A DNA stretch of 64,000 bases from contig NZ_CP136628.1 in NCBI RefSeq assembly GCF_032918005.1, forward strand, positions 1,659,501-1,723,500. Reading direction: 5' to 3'. The stretch is from Bradyrhizobium sp. NDS-1 (GTDB lineage: Bacteria > Pseudomonadota > Alphaproteobacteria > Rhizobiales > Xanthobacteraceae). The notes under the pieces were generated by a model. It had not been told where the DNA came from. It did no database searches and saw only the letters and a program-made list of their open reading frames with translations. Both the position numbers and the translations under genes were made by a program. Below are positions 25,605-34,151 of this stretch, in pieces. Position 1 is the stretch's first letter. The number at the start of each line of letters is the position of its first letter.

Positions 25605-26870
25605 ATGAGTCTCACCGGCGCATTGTCATCGGCGATCTCGGCGCTCAGTGCCCAGAGCCAGTCCCTGTCGATGATCAGCGACAACATCGCCAATTCCGAC
25701 ACGACTGCCTACAAGACCACGTCGGGAATGTTCGACGCGCTCGTGACCGCCTCCAGCAATACGACCTCCTACGCTTCTGGCGGCGTCACCGTCTCGGGCC
25801 GCGCCAACATCACCCAGCAGGGCCTGCTCGCCGCGACCTCCAACGCCACGGACGTCGCGATCCAGGGCTCGGGTTTTTTCGTGGTGACCGACGCCAAGTC
25901 AGGCGGCACGGTCGCCTACACCCGTAACGGCGCCTTCACCACCGACAATGCCGGCTATCTCCAGAACAACGGCTACTACCTCGAGGGCTGGCGCACCGAC
26001 GCGGACGGCGACGTCGTCGGCAGCGAGTCGGCGAGCAATCTGGAGGCCATCAACACCCAGGTCGCCTCGACCAGCGGCAGCGCCACCACAAAGACCACCA
26101 TCGCGGCGAACCTGCCGTCGGATGCCGCGACCGGCGCCACCTACACCAGCTCGATGACGGTCTACGATTCGCTCGGCGCCTCGAATTCGATGCAGGTCAC
26201 CTGGACCAAGACGGGCACCAACACCTGGAGCGCGAGCTTCGCCAATCCGACCTCGACCTCGGACACCACGACCGCAACAGGCACGGCCTCGGGCACGATC
26301 GACATCACCTTCAACAGCGACGGTTCGCTCGCCAGTACCAGCCCGAATCCGGCCACCGTCTCGATCACCGGCTGGACCGACGGTGCGGCGAACAGCACCA
26401 TCACCATGAATCTCGGAACCGCCGGCAAGACCGACGGCCTCACGCAATATGCGTCGGGCGAAACCACGCCATCAGTCAACGTCACCAGCATCGATTCGGA
26501 TGGCCTGTCCTACGGCAAGCTGTCGAGCATCTCGATCGGTGACGATGGCCTCGTCAACGCGACCTATTCCAACGGCCAGAGCATCGCGATCTACAAGATC
26601 GCGGTGGCGACCTTCGCCGATCCGAGCGGACTCGCCGCCTCCAGCAACGGCATCTATTCAGCGACCGTGACGTCGGGCAATGCCGCGCTGCAGGGCTCTG
26701 GGGAGAACGGCGCGGGCACGATCTACGGCAGCGAGCTGGAATCATCGACCACCGACACCTCCAGCCAGTTCTCGGACATGATCTCGGCGCAGCAGGCCTA
26801 TTCCGCTGCGTCCCAGATCATCTCCACCGTCAACGAGATGTACGACACCCTGATCTCGGCGATGAGGTGA
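25605..26870 (+). CDS. flgE: Flagellar hook protein
   Basis: Structural subunit of the hook. It has 421 aa: the N-terminal rod/hook domain begins SLTGALSSAISALSAQSQSL with MISDNIANSDTTAYK. The middle contains AIQGSGFFVV and TRNGAFTTDNAGYL, both FlgE/FlgF/FlgG hallmarks. The C-terminus has the hook domain SAQQAYSAASQIISTVNEMY. The D2 region is Thr/Ser-rich. The ATG is 31 bases after the flgD stop with CGGAGC upstream. Confidence 0.93.
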   Translation: MSLTGALSSAISALSAQSQSLSMISDNIANSDTTAYKTTSGMFDALVTASSNTTSYASGGVTVSGRANITQQGLLAATSNATDVAIQGSGFFVVTDAKSGGTVAYTRNGAFTTDNAGYLQNNGYYLEGWRTDADGDVVGSESASNLEAINTQVASTSGSATTKTTIAANLPSDAATGATYTSSMTVYDSLGASNSMQVTWTKTGTNTWSASFANPTSTSDTTTATGTASGTIDITFNSDGSLASTSPNPATVSITGWTDGAANSTITMNLGTAGKTDGLTQYASGETTPSVNVTSIDSDGLSYGKLSSISIGDDGLVNATYSNGQSIAIYKIAVATFADPSGLAASSNGIYSATVTSGNAALQGSGENGAGTIYGSELESSTTDTSSQFSDMISAQQAYSAASQIISTVNEMYDTLISAMR

Positions 26871-26873
26871 ACG

Positions 26874-27134
26874 ATGCGCGGTGAGCAAGCGAACGCCGTT
26901 GGGGAGGCGCTGCTGCGCCGGCTCAAGCGGCTGATGGCACGGGTCGCAACCGTCAAGGGCAGCGACCGCAAGCAGTTGCTCGTGCTGCTCGACGACGTGG
27001 AAACGACGCGGCGTGGCCTCGTGCGGGAAGCCGCGGAGATCGACGGTGAGATGCGGCAAACGACTGCCAGGACGGCCGCGATCGGCGCTTACCTGCGCAA
27101 CTCGCAAGGCGGCCGCGGCAAACGGAATAACTAG
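26874..27134 (+). CDS. Small conserved-position protein in flagellar operon, unknown
   Basis: An 86-aa basic helical protein with GAGG upstream of its ATG and only 3 bases from the flgE stop. It reads LKRLMARVATVKGSDRKQLL and then a helix with many Arg and Glu residues. It has no signal peptide or TM. It sits between flgE and the FlgN-like gene, so it is likely translated with them and could be a flagellar export accessory, but no family is recognised. Confidence 0.6.
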   Translation: MRGEQANAVGEALLRRLKRLMARVATVKGSDRKQLLVLLDDVETTRRGLVREAAEIDGEMRQTTARTAAIGAYLRNSQGGRGKRNN

Positions 27135-27143
27135 AAGAAGGCG

Positions 27144-27608
27144 ATGACCATGACTGTAGCCCAAGCCACAAGGACGAGCGCCGTGAACGGCGATGCCCGA
27201 ATCAAGTCGCTGATCACGCTGATCGACACCCTGACTGCATTGATCGCGGAGGAGAACGCGGAGCTTGCAAAGGGCCTGCCGGCCTCGCGCCTGAAGCAGG
27301 TCGACGAGAAGAACAAGCTGGCGGAGATCTTCGAGCGAACCGTTGCCGAGTGCGCGGCAGGAACGACCAGCCTGACGGTGCGGGACCGGATCCTGCGCGA
27401 GCAGCTGCTGGAGCGGATCCTGAGGCTGCGGGCGGAGATGGACGAGAATCTGGTGCGTCTGCGCGCTGCGATCGAGGCCAGCAACCGCCGGATCGAGGCC
27501 GTCATGCAGGCGATCCGCGAGCAGATCGTCGCCGTTTCGCCCTACGGTGCATCCGGCCGCGTCGCTGCTGCCCGTGCGGTGTCCAGCGGCACCAGCCGCA
27601 GCGCCTGA
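27144..27608 (+). CDS. flgN: FlgN-like export chaperone
   Basis: Predicted cytoplasmic chaperone of the hook-associated proteins FlgK and FlgL. It has 154 aa, nearly all helical. It contains LIDTLTALIAEENAELAKGL and KQVDEKNKLAEIFERTVAE, which match the FlgN pattern of an N-terminal helix with LL-EEN followed by K-x-L. Its position directly before flgK and flgL supports this. A second ATG two codons in is equally possible. AGAAGAAGG precedes the start. Confidence 0.72.
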   Translation: MTMTVAQATRTSAVNGDARIKSLITLIDTLTALIAEENAELAKGLPASRLKQVDEKNKLAEIFERTVAECAAGTTSLTVRDRILREQLLERILRLRAEMDENLVRLRAAIEASNRRIEAVMQAIREQIVAVSPYGASGRVAAARAVSSGTSRSA

Positions 27609-27627
27609 CGGAACGGGGGAAGCCGCC

Positions 27628-29403
27628 GTGTCGCTCGATATCGCTCGATCGGTTGCATTCACCGGGCTGTCTGCGACGTCCGTGCAGATCAGCGTGACGT
27701 CGTCGAACATCTCGAACGCCGACACGACGGGCTATACCAGGAAGTCCGCGACCCAGTCGAGCAGCGTCACCAACGGCGTCGGCACCGGCGTCACGGTGAC
27801 CGGCATCACCTCGACCGTCGACAAGCTGCTGTTGAAGTCGCTGGTCAGCGCGGATTCCGAGCTCGGCGCGGCCGACACCACCAACACCTACCTGACGTCG
27901 CTCCAGCAGCTCTACGGCTCGATCAGCAGCAGCGATGATTCCTCGTCCGGGACCTCGCTCGCCAACAGCATCGCCTCGCTGGAATCGGCGCTGTCGTCGC
28001 TGGCGAGCACGCCCAGCAGCGCCTCGCTGCAATCCAACGCCGTCAGCGCGCTCGACGACGTCGCGAGCCAGTTGCGGGAGACCTCCAGCGGGATCCAGAA
28101 GCTGCGGTCGGACGCCGATCTGGACATCGCGTCCTCGATCGACGACGTCAACGCGGACCTGCAGCAGATCGCGGATCTGAATACCCAGATCAAGCAGACG
28201 GCCGCCTCCGGCCAGTCCACCGCCGACCTCGAGGACCAGCGCAACACCGCGCTTCAGGACCTCGCCTCGAAGATGAACATCAATTACTTCACCGCTTCGA
28301 ACGGCGACATACAGATCTACACCAAATCAGGCCAGGCACTGGTCGACAGTTCCGCGCATACGATCAGCTATACGGCTGCGTCCAATGTGACGGCGTCAAC
28401 GACCTACACCGCCGGCTCCTCGTCGAGCGGCTTCAGCGCGATCACCGTGAACGGGGTGGACATCACCTCCCAGATCACCGGTGGGGATATCGGCGCACTC
28501 ATCACGCTCCGTGACGACACTCTGCCGGACGCGCAGTCCCAGCTCGACCAGCTGGCGCAGCAGCTGGCGTCCGTGATGAACAACGTCTCGAACAGCGCCT
28601 CTTCGGTGCCGGCGCCGACCAGCCTGACGGGGACGACGGCCGTCACCAGCAGTTCTGCCCTGTCCGCCTCTGGCTCGGTGCGCATCGCGGCCACCGACCA
28701 GAGCGGCAACCTGGTCTCCTACGCCGATCTCGACCTGTCGTCCTACGCGACGGTCGGCGATCTCGTCACCGCCATCAACGGCATCTCCGGCTTGTCCGCC
28801 TCGATCGATTCGGATGGCCATCTCTCGATCACGGCGACCGGCTCCGGCAACGGCGTCGCCATCAACGAGATGACGAGCTCGGTCGGAAGCTCCAGCGAGG
28901 GATTCTCCGAATATTTCGGCCTCAACGATCTGGTGACGGGAACGAGCGCTTCGGACATCGCGGTCGACAGCAAGATTCTGTCCGGCACGAACGAGCTCCA
29001 GCTTGCGACGCTGGACTCGTCGTCGAGCCTGACTGTCGGAAGTTCGGTGCTGTCGTCCGGTTCCGCCACCGTGATCAATGCCTTCTACGATGCGTTGACG
29101 GCCTCGCAGACGTTTGCATCGACGGGCGGGCTCGCCGCCAGCACCGGGTCGCTCGCCGACTACGCCTCGGCCATCGTCTCCCACGTCTCGAGCAAGGCTT
29201 CGCAGGCCTCCACGGATTATACCGCCAAGGAGACCGCGCAGTCGACCTATGCGAATTCGCTGTCGTCGCAGTCTGGCGTCAATCTGGACGAGGAAACGGC
29301 CAATTTGAGCACGCTCCAGAACAAATATTCGGCGGCGTCGGCGCTGATCCAGGCCATCAACTCCATGTATTCGGCGCTGCTCACCGCCGTGCAGTCGACG
29401 TAA
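27628..29403 (+). CDS. flgK: Hook-associated protein 1
   Basis: First junction protein between hook and filament. It has 591 aa from the GTG at 27628, 19 bases after the flgN-like stop, with GGGGAAG upstream. N-terminal motif VTSSNISNADTTGYTRKSAT is diagnostic for FlgK. A following coiled coil spans SLANSIASLESALSSLA, then QIADLNTQIKQ and DLEDQRNTALQDLA, both FlgK hallmarks. The C-terminus ends SGVNLDEETANLSTLQNKY with AINSMYSALL. Very Ser/Thr-rich in the middle. Confidence 0.93.
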   Translation: MSLDIARSVAFTGLSATSVQISVTSSNISNADTTGYTRKSATQSSSVTNGVGTGVTVTGITSTVDKLLLKSLVSADSELGAADTTNTYLTSLQQLYGSISSSDDSSSGTSLANSIASLESALSSLASTPSSASLQSNAVSALDDVASQLRETSSGIQKLRSDADLDIASSIDDVNADLQQIADLNTQIKQTAASGQSTADLEDQRNTALQDLASKMNINYFTASNGDIQIYTKSGQALVDSSAHTISYTAASNVTASTTYTAGSSSSGFSAITVNGVDITSQITGGDIGALITLRDDTLPDAQSQLDQLAQQLASVMNNVSNSASSVPAPTSLTGTTAVTSSSALSASGSVRIAATDQSGNLVSYADLDLSSYATVGDLVTAINGISGLSASIDSDGHLSITATGSGNGVAINEMTSSVGSSSEGFSEYFGLNDLVTGTSASDIAVDSKILSGTNELQLATLDSSSSLTVGSSVLSSGSATVINAFYDALTASQTFASTGGLAASTGSLADYASAIVSHVSSKASQASTDYTAKETAQSTYANSLSSQSGVNLDEETANLSTLQNKYSAASALIQAINSMYSALLTAVQST

Positions 29404-29415
29404 GGGGGTACGGTT

Positions 29416-30327
29416 ATGGTCGCGATGAGGGTGGCCACCTTCGCCCAGTCGAACAGGATGATCGCCGACGTCATGCGCGTGGAATCGGTCATGGCCACCA
29501 ACCAGATCCAGGAATCGACGGGCGTCGTCTCGACGGATTTCGGCGGCTATGGCGCGGACGCCCAGCACGTCATCAACCTTCAGGTCTCGGTGACGCGCGC
29601 GCAATCCTATATCGACGCGGCTACGCTCGCCGGCAGCAAGGTCCAGGTGATGTATTCGGCGGTCGGCTCGGTGACCGACATCCTCACGCAGCTGCGCTCC
29701 CAGCTCAGCGCCGCCTCGACCGGGAGCTCGACCGAGGTGAACTCGGCGATCAGCTCAGCCCAGCAGATGCTGGAGCAGATGGGCTCGCTGATGAACACGC
29801 AGTATGATGGCCAATACGTGTTTGCCGGCGGCAAGACCGATACGGCTCCGGTCGATCTCACGAGCTTTTCGTCTGGTACTGGTTCGACCACGACTGCGGA
29901 CACCAGCTACTACAAAGGCGACAGCGAGATCGCCTCGGTACGGGTTGACGCCAATGAAACCGTATCATACGGCGTCACCGCGGATAATTCGGCGTTCGAG
30001 GAGGTGATGCGCGTCCTGAAGTTCGTGGCCAACAGCACGACGCTGTCGTCTGCGGATATCACCAGCGCGCTGGATCTCGCCAGCACGGCGCTCGACGACA
30101 CCGCTGCCGTGCAGGCAAAGCTGTCCGGCGCCGCGTCATCGATCGAGACCGCGAGCGCTCGCCAGGCCGACTACAAGAGTTACGCGGAGACCTTGTCGAA
30201 TGACCTGACCAGCGTCGACGTCGCCGCCATTACGGCGCAGCTTTCGACTTACGAGACGCAACTCACGGCGTCCTATTCTGCTCTCGGGAAGATCTTGAGC
30301 CTGAATCTTGCGAGTTATCTGAAGTGA
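29416..30327 (+). CDS. flgL: Hook-associated protein 3
   Basis: Second hook-filament junction protein. It has 303 aa, related to flagellin at both ends. N-terminal: MATNQIQESTGVVSTDFGGY followed by DAQHVINLQVSVTRAQSYID. Central: MNTQYDGQYVFAGGKTDTAP, the conserved FAGG of FlgL. C-terminal: TQLSTYETQLTASYSALGKI as the D0 helix. The ATG lies 12 bases after the flgK stop with GGGGG upstream. This is the last gene of the flagellar block. Confidence 0.92.
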   Translation: MVAMRVATFAQSNRMIADVMRVESVMATNQIQESTGVVSTDFGGYGADAQHVINLQVSVTRAQSYIDAATLAGSKVQVMYSAVGSVTDILTQLRSQLSAASTGSSTEVNSAISSAQQMLEQMGSLMNTQYDGQYVFAGGKTDTAPVDLTSFSSGTGSTTTADTSYYKGDSEIASVRVDANETVSYGVTADNSAFEEVMRVLKFVANSTTLSSADITSALDLASTALDDTAAVQAKLSGAASSIETASARQADYKSYAETLSNDLTSVDVAAITAQLSTYETQLTASYSALGKILSLNLASYLK

Positions 30328-30478
30328 ACAAGGGCCGGGTTCGTTCGGTAATAGAGGGAGTCGCTGGGGCTCGACCGGATGGTCCGGAACCCTTCCAGGG
30401 GAGTCAGATCGAATACCCGATGAGCAAATGGGAATCCAAATGAAAAATGTAAGCCGATCCGCTCGGGCCGGAGGCTGA

Positions 30479-31846
30479 TCAAAAAAGAAGGCTCTCTCGA
30501 CCAGAAACTGGTCGATCGCACATTGGCGCTGATGTGGAGTTCTGCTGCTTCACAGGCAGTTGCATCCGCACGATTAACCCATGCGGCTTGCGGTCGTGCA
30601 GCGACAGCTCGCCGCCATGGGCGATCGCGATCGCACGCGCGATCGAGAGGCCGAGCCCGAAGCCGGTGGAGTCGTCCATGGTGCGCGCATTGTCGCCGCG
30701 CACGAACGGCTCCAGCATCTCCTGCTTGCGTGCATCCGAAATGCCGGGACCGTCGTCCTCGACGTCGATGACGAGCCCTGTGCCCGATATCTTGAGACGG
30801 ATCTTCACTTCTGCGCCGAATCGGACCGCGTTCTCGACGAGGTTGGTGACGGCGCGATGCAAGTCGTCGGCCCGTACGACGACGCTCGCGGAAGCTGGCC
30901 CGTCATAATACACGACATGGCCCATGTCGCCGAACTGGTCGGCGACGAGCTGCAGTGTGCTCGCGATATCGACTAGCGTCACGGCTTCGATCTTGCGGTC
31001 GTCGCGCAAGAGCGAAAGGACCGATTCGAGCATTGAGCGCATCTGGTCGAGGTCGATCAGCATGTGCTTGCGGTTGCCCTCGTCCTCGATGAATTCGGCG
31101 CGCAGGCGCAGCCGCGTGATCGGCGTACGCAGGTCGTGGCTGATCGCGGCCAGCATCCGCGTGCGATCCGACATCAGCCGCGCGATCCGTTCCTGCATGC
31201 GGTTGAGTGCGCGCGCCACCGCGCGGATCTCCTCTGGGCCGCGCTCGGGCAGCGGTTCGGCGGTGCCGTCGAGGCTGAAATTCTCCGCCGCCTCGGCAAA
31301 GGACGACAGCGGCCGCGTCAGCGCGCGCGCCGCCCACAGGCCGAGCACGGTGACGCAGATGAAGGTGCTCATCAGCGCCATCAGCCAGGGTCCGCCCCAG
31401 AACCGCGGTCGCGGGCCGCCATCGGCATGGCCCGCAATCACGGTACCGTCGGGCAGTTGCACGCCGATACGGGGCTCGATGCCGCCTGAAGCCAGCAGTC
31501 CCGTATTGTAGGCGCGGCCGAGATGGCGATGCATCGCGCGCAGCGGCAGGCTGTCGCTCTCCTCGAGATTTGCCGTGGCGGGCGCCAGCATCTCGATGCC
31601 GAGCCCGGGGAAGGCGCGCGCAAGATCGGCAAGCAGGCGCGGACGCTCGCTCGCCTCCGCGGCACCAAGCAGCAGTGCGGCATCGGCCAGTTGATGCGCC
31701 CCTTCAGGCGAGGCGTCAGGGCGGTCCGGCCGGCTGATCAGAAAGGCGGTGGTGACGACGAGATGGAGCGCGACGGTCGAGGCCAGCACCAGCGCGGCGA
31801 TCTGCCCGCCGATGCCCTTGAGGTGGAGGAACGAGAACGGCTTCAT
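30479..31846 (-). CDS. Sensor histidine kinase, EnvZ type (second copy)
   Basis: Membrane kinase, 455 aa, with TM1 near residues 17-36, a periplasmic domain with several basic and Pro residues, TM2 near 150-175, HAMP, H-box AISHDLRTPITRLRLR, N-box NLVENAVRFG and G-box GFGLGLSI. It shares long identical stretches with the kinase at 4268-5584, so they are paralogues. GGGGAG precedes the ATG, and it follows its regulator by 10 bases. It is convergent with flgL, with only 150 bases between them. The signal is unknown. Confidence 0.9.
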   Translation of the reverse strand: MKPFSFLHLKGIGGQIAALVLASTVALHLVVTTAFLISRPDRPDASPEGAHQLADAALLLGAAEASERPRLLADLARAFPGLGIEMLAPATANLEESDSLPLRAMHRHLGRAYNTGLLASGGIEPRIGVQLPDGTVIAGHADGGPRPRFWGGPWLMALMSTFICVTVLGLWAARALTRPLSSFAEAAENFSLDGTAEPLPERGPEEIRAVARALNRMQERIARLMSDRTRMLAAISHDLRTPITRLRLRAEFIEDEGNRKHMLIDLDQMRSMLESVLSLLRDDRKIEAVTLVDIASTLQLVADQFGDMGHVVYYDGPASASVVVRADDLHRAVTNLVENAVRFGAEVKIRLKISGTGLVIDVEDDGPGISDARKQEMLEPFVRGDNARTMDDSTGFGLGLSIARAIAIAHGGELSLHDRKPHGLIVRMQLPVKQQNSTSAPMCDRPVSGRESLLF

Positions 31847-31856
31847 CGTCTCCCCG

Positions 31857-32627
31857 TCAGCTGCTCAGGGGCCTTGCGACCGCCTCGGGGCTTGCTGCCT
31901 CAGTTCCCGCGAGCTCGATTCGTGGTGTGAACAGATAACCGCCCGAGCGCACCGTCTTGATGATGGTAGGATCGGCCGGATTGGGCTCGATCTTGCGCCG
32001 GATGCGGCTGACCAGCACGTCGATGGAGCGCTCGAACGAGCCGGCGTTGCGGCCCTGCGTGAGGTCGAGCAGGCTGTCGCGTGATAGCACGCGGCCGGGC
32101 CGTTCGCAGAACGTCCTGAGCAGATCGAACTCGGCGCTGGTTACCGCGACGCGCGCGCCGTCCGGATTGCGCAATTCGCGCAGCCGCAGATCGATGCGCC
32201 AGCCTTCGAAGGCAAGCGTGCTTGCGCCTTGGACCGCGCTGGCCGCTTGCGCGGCGGCTTGGCGGCGAAGCACTGCGTTGATGCGGGCGAGCAGCTCCCG
32301 CGGGTTAAAGGGTTTGGGCAGATAGTCGTCCGCGCCCATCTCGAGACCAACGATGCGATCGACGTCTTCGCCGCGCGCGGTCAGCATGATGATCGGCGTC
32401 TGCGATTCGGCGCGAACCCTGCGGCAAAGGCTAAGGCCGTCCTCCCCCGGCAGCATGACATCGAGGATGATGAGGTCGACGCGGTGATCGGTCATGGCGC
32501 GGGACATCTCGCGGCCGTCGCTCACGGCTGTGACGTTGCAGGCGTTGTTGCGCAGGTACTTCGCAATCAACGTCCGGGTTTCGCGGTCGTCCTCGACGAC
32601 GAGGATGTTGGGATTGAGAATGGCCAT
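31857..32627 (-). CDS. OmpR-family response regulator (second copy)
   Basis: Regulator partner of the adjacent kinase, 256 aa. Receiver domain: NILVVEDDRETR, phospho-Asp in LIILDVMLPGEDG, GADDYLPKPFNPRELLARIN. Winged helix: LTSAEFDLLRTF-like SAEFDLLRTFCERPGRVLSR, ending SGGYLFTP. It is almost identical in its receiver core to the regulator at 5581-6294. No target gene lies downstream on the same strand after the kinase. Confidence 0.9.
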   Translation of the reverse strand: MAILNPNILVVEDDRETRTLIAKYLRNNACNVTAVSDGREMSRAMTDHRVDLIILDVMLPGEDGLSLCRRVRAESQTPIIMLTARGEDVDRIVGLEMGADDYLPKPFNPRELLARINAVLRRQAAAQAASAVQGASTLAFEGWRIDLRLRELRNPDGARVAVTSAEFDLLRTFCERPGRVLSRDSLLDLTQGRNAGSFERSIDVLVSRIRRKIEPNPADPTIIKTVRSGGYLFTPRIELAGTEAASPEAVARPLSS

Positions 32628-33033
32628 GTGACTTGTTTGTCCAAGATTCGGACCAAATGGCGGAGATTTTTGTTTCAGATTGTTTCTGGACGCGATCTCG
32701 ACAGGCCCGGCAATGCCGGGCCGTGGAACGGCAAGGTGTCGTTGAGAGGCCTAACGATACGGTGCCGCTATCGACCAAGAAACGCCGCATACCCAATAGC
32801 GCCCATCATGACTTCGATTCCGGCGGCTTCCGCCGGTTTGGGCTGTCGGGAGAAGCTCATGATGTCTAGTGGATGAAAGTGCCGCCGAGGTGGTAGGCGT
32901 GATCGGCCTGGAGTTCGCCTTCGACCTACCGTGCAAGGGCTTTCTTCAACGTTGCGCCAATGTACTACAACCGGAACGCATCTGGCGATGCGTCCAACCT
33001 CTTCCCGCACGCGGAGCGAACTGCAATAGGTAA
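32628..33033. other. Gene-poor stretch upstream of the second response regulator
   Basis: About 400 bases with only short frames. One minus-strand frame encodes a 30-residue peptide (MSFSRQPKPAEAAGIEVMMG and on, near 32757-32860), but it shows no family and may be noise. The response-regulator promoter should lie near 32640-32720. Confidence 0.35.
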
Positions 33034-33210
33034 CGCGATCCGCTTCAGCGGCGTGGTGTTGGCGGTCTTGGCATTGAAGTCCGCGCCGCGGCCGGGAACG
33101 AAGGCGGTGTCGACCACGCCGGGCGCGACCGCGAGCACCCGCACCTCGGGCCCAGCACGCGAGCGCGCGACTTCGTCATGCTGGCATTGCCCGGTGCACC
33201 GCCGCAGAAA
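33034..33210 (-). pseudogene. Fragment of a short-chain dehydrogenase/reductase gene
   Basis: A piece reading EVRVLAVAPGVVDTAFVPGR then GADFNAKTANTTPLKRIA is the segment that follows the active site in SDR enzymes. In the neighbouring frame just upstream, SMTKSRARVLGP continues the typical SDR text (TK-LAR-LGP), so a one-base frameshift separates the two halves. The catalytic Tyr-Lys and the C-terminus are absent or scrambled. It is a decayed 3' fragment adjacent to the IclR gene. Confidence 0.5.
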
Positions 33211-33224
33211 TTGTGGCAGCAAAA

Positions 33225-34037
33225 TCAACGGGCGCGTCGTAGTTGTGACATTGTAGAATCGCCTCTCACCGCGGGGTACGCCGCCGGCCTACTGGAATAG
33301 CCGAGCGCAGCGCCGATGGCTCTGGCTGCCTCCATCACGTGAACCGAATATTCCTTGATCTGCTTGCGCTTGATGCGGCTGTCGGGGCCCGACATGCCGA
33401 TCGCTCCGACGAGTTCGCCCGAACGGCCGAGGATCGCGCAAGCGCAGGCCGCGATGCCCTCGCGCCATTCGCCGTGCAGCACGGAAGAATAGCCCTGCGC
33501 GCGCGCCAGATCGATGTCCTCCCGCAGTTCCTCGATCGTTGTTCGCGTCGATTCCGTGTAACGCCTGAGATGCGGGCGAAATCGTTCCAGATAGTCATCG
33601 GGCATATGCGCGAGCATCGCCTTTCCGGTCGCCATGGTGAAGGCGGGGGCGCGCATCCCCACGCTCGTATGAGCGCGGATGTGGTGAGCGCTTTCGATCT
33701 TGTCGACGTAGACGACGTCGGTGTCCTCGAGCACCGACAGATGGATGGTTTCGCCGGTGATCTCGGCAAGCTTCGTCATTGCCGGTCGCGCGATGTTGAT
33801 GAGATCCATCCGGTGGATGACGTGGCTGCCGAGCGCCCAGATCTTGGTCGTGAGCTCGTAGGTGCTATGCGGGGGGATCTGGCGCACATAGCCCTGGGAC
33901 TGCAACGTCATCAACAGCCGATGCACGTTGCTCTTGGTGAGCTTCAGCTCGCTCGCGAGATCCGTGACCCCGCGGGGCTGCTCGCTCAGAGCAAGTGCTT
34001 CCAGGAGACGCAGCCCTTTAGTAAAAGCCTTATCCAT
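33225..34037 (-). CDS. IclR-family transcriptional regulator
   Basis: DNA-binding regulator, 270 aa. N-terminal winged helix: GLRLLEALALSEQPRGVTDL with ASELKLTKSNVHRLLMTLQS. C-terminal IclR effector-binding domain: LTTKIWALGSHVI, GMRAPAFTMATGKAMLA and CAILGRSGELVGAIGMSGP. It sits at the downstream end of a minus-strand set with the ABC importer and is the most likely regulator of the divergent importer and catabolic genes. Its C-terminal tail after ALGYSS is about 23 residues longer than usual and overlaps the region near a half-site of the locus operator (33250-33258). Confidence 0.9.
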   Translation of the reverse strand: MDKAFTKGLRLLEALALSEQPRGVTDLASELKLTKSNVHRLLMTLQSQGYVRQIPPHSTYELTTKIWALGSHVIHRMDLINIARPAMTKLAEITGETIHLSVLEDTDVVYVDKIESAHHIRAHTSVGMRAPAFTMATGKAMLAHMPDDYLERFRPHLRRYTESTRTTIEELREDIDLARAQGYSSVLHGEWREGIAACACAILGRSGELVGAIGMSGPDSRIKRKQIKEYSVHVMEAARAIGAALGYSSRPAAYPAVRGDSTMSQLRRAR

Positions 34038-34110
34038 CCACCAGCCAAAGTAGAATGATCTTTCACAGCGTCTAGCATGGTCGCGCGATCCGCAACAGCC
34101 CGCGTGTGGG

Positions 34111-34144
34111 GATCGGCCCCGGTCCGTTCGGATCGGGGCCGATC
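34111..34144 (-). terminator. Long hairpin downstream of the ABC operon
   Basis: A 16-bp stem, GATCGGCCCCGGTCCG paired with CGGATCGGGGCCGATC (one G-T wobble) and a 2-base loop, lies 8 bases beyond the stop of the binding-protein gene. There is no T-run, so it could be a terminator or transcript-stabilising structure. Confidence 0.65.
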
Positions 34145-34151
34145 AGCCTGC

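Noticed and set aside
28396..29604. Minus-strand frame opposite flgK and flgL
   Set aside because: Antisense to clear hook-associated proteins, with no motif.
32757..32860. 30-codon minus-strand frame upstream of the second response regulator
   Set aside because: Too short, no RBS evidence and no homology recognised.
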